Below are positions 4,162 to 5,241 of a DNA stretch of 5,241 nucleotides, piece by piece. Position 1 is the stretch's first letter; every line of letters begins with the position of its first letter. This DNA comes from an uncultured Oscillospiraceae bacterium (lineage in GTDB: Bacteria; Bacillota; Clostridia; Oscillospirales; Acutalibacteraceae), in the NCBI GenBank assembly GCA_900539165.1, contig UQAZ01000031.1, forward strand, positions 1-5,241, given 5' to 3'. The position numbers and the translations under genes are program-made. The notes beneath the pieces are model-generated. The model made no database searches. It saw only the letters and a program-made list of their open reading frames with translations, and was not told the DNA's origin.

Positions 4162-5241
4162 TTAAACCTAAATAGTACAATATCGCCGTCGTTCATTACA
4201 TATTCCTTGCCCTCTGAACGAACTAATCCTTTTTCCTTTGCGGCAGCCATAGAACCGCATTGCATAAGGTCGTCAAACGATACAACCTCGGCTCTGATAA
4301 ATCCGCGCTCAAAGTCGGTGTGAATTTTACCTGCTGCTTGTGGTGCTTTAGTGCCTTTCTTTATTGTCCACGCTCTTACCTCAGGCTTTCCTGCCGTAAG
4401 ATAGCTGATTAAGCCTAAAAGGGAATAGCTCTTTTTGATAAGTCTGTCAAGTCCCGATTTTTCAAGACCCATATCTTCAAGGAACATTTCTTTTTCATCA
4501 GGCTCAAGCTCTGCAATCTGTGCCTCCATTTCGGCACAAATCGGAAATGTCTCTGCACCTTCCTCAGCGGCAATTTCTTTTACCATATTGTAATACTTGT
4601 TATTGTCGATTCCGTCGATGAAATCATTTTCGCCCATATTGCAGGCGTAAATAACAGGCTTGATTGTAAGCAGCGCAACATCCTTGAGGTACTCCTGCTC
4701 ATCCTCGCTGATTTCAACAGCTCTTGCTGTTTTGCCCGTCTCCATTTCAGCAATTAATCTTTCAAGAAACGCTACCTCTCCGGCGATTGTTTTGTCGCCT
4801 TTCATAGCCTTTCTTCTGTTATCAATTCTTCTTGTAAGAATGTCGAGGTCGGATAAAATCAATTCAAGATTGATTGTTTCAATATCTCTTGCAGGGTCAA
4901 TGCAACCGTCAACATGAGTAATGTCGTCGTTTTCAAAGCATCTTACAACATGTATAATTGCGTCAACCTCTCTGATGTGAGATAAGAATTTGTTGCCCAA
5001 GCCCTCGCCCTGGCTTGCACCTTTTACAAGACCTGCGATGTCAACAAATTCGATTGTTGCAGGAGTAAACTTGTCCGGCTGACACATTTCTGCAAGCTTA
5101 TCAAGTCTTTCGTCCGGAACACTTACCATACCTATATTCGGCTCAATGGTGCAAAACGGATAGTTTGCACTTTGCGCCCCTGCGTTTGTGATTGCATTAA
5201 AAAGTGTACTTTTGCCAACATTAGGCAAACCTACCATACCT
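4155..5241 (-). CDS. ychF: YchF/OLA1-type translation-associated ATPase (first few codons outside window)
   Basis: Obg-family P-loop protein that, unlike its GTPase relatives, prefers ATP and binds ribosomes; it has been linked to stress responses. Visible from the first Met in the window (5237): P-loop GLPNVGKST (3-11), DIAGLVKGASQGEGLGNKFL (66-85) with the G3 motif, NMGE at 200-203 in place of the GTPase NKxD (this is what relaxes guanine specificity in YchF), a helical insert around 120-190, and the C-terminal TGS domain (about 275-360) ending in the typical GDIVLFRFNV. The frame stays open upstream: GGT (Gly) precedes the ATG at 5237, matching the clostridial start MKLGMVGLPNVGKST. About three to four residues are therefore missing and 5237 is not the true start. 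It is followed on the same strand by the SigH-like gene, which has its own promoter. Confidence 0.97.
   Translation of the reverse strand, partial: GMVGLPNVGKSTLFNAITNAGAQSANYPFCTIEPNIGMVSVPDERLDKLAEMCQPDKFTPATIEFVDIAGLVKGASQGEGLGNKFLSHIREVDAIIHVVRCFENDDITHVDGCIDPARDIETINLELILSDLDILTRRIDNRRKAMKGDKTIAGEVAFLERLIAEMETGKTARAVEISEDEQEYLKDVALLTIKPVIYACNMGENDFIDGIDNNKYYNMVKEIAAEEGAETFPICAEMEAQIAELEPDEKEMFLEDMGLEKSGLDRLIKKSYSLLGLISYLTAGKPEVRAWTIKKGTKAPQAAGKIHTDFERGFIRAEVVSFDDLMQCGSMAAAKEKGLVRSEGKEYVMNDGDIVLFRFNV

Overview
The window looks like chromosomal DNA from a low-GC, Gram-positive anaerobe of the class Clostridia. The evidence is AT-rich intergenic DNA, a SigH-type sigma factor, a clostridial-style YchF start (GMVGLPNVGKST), strong GGAGG-type ribosome sites and A-tract/U-tract terminators. 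The genus cannot be fixed from the sequence. No mobile element, CRISPR array or phage gene is visible.

Left third (1-2481, minus strand): a tightly packed three-gene operon with a good sigma-A-type promoter at 2453-2481. It reads 6-oxopurine nucleoside phosphorylase (1614-2417), methylthioribose-1-phosphate isomerase MtnA (637-1614), then an amidohydrolase of the MTA/SAH deaminase family (MtaD-like) that runs off the left edge (1-644). The genes overlap by 1 and 8 bases. Together they fit a deamination-first salvage of methylthioadenosine (or of 5'-deoxyadenosine): deaminate to methylthioinosine, phosphorolyse to hypoxanthine plus methylthioribose-1-phosphate, isomerise to the ribulose-1-phosphate. 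The phosphorylase keeps the Glu and Asn of 6-oxopurine enzymes but has Ser where the family normally has the His that contacts the 5'-hydroxyl. This is the most interesting signal in the window.

Middle (2482-3133): no protein gene. Two serine tRNA genes with encoded CCA are transcribed divergently, tRNA-Ser(GCU) on minus and tRNA-Ser(UGA) on plus. Each has its own promoter in the 179-bp gap and its own intrinsic terminator. An additional minus-strand terminator at 2497-2520 has no obvious gene in front of it.

Right half (3134-5241, minus strand): ychF (cut at its first few codons by the right edge), then a SigH-like sigma factor gene with its own promoter, then a small protein with two zinc-ribbon motifs. 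The last ends at an intrinsic terminator that converges on the tRNA-Ser(UGA) terminator.
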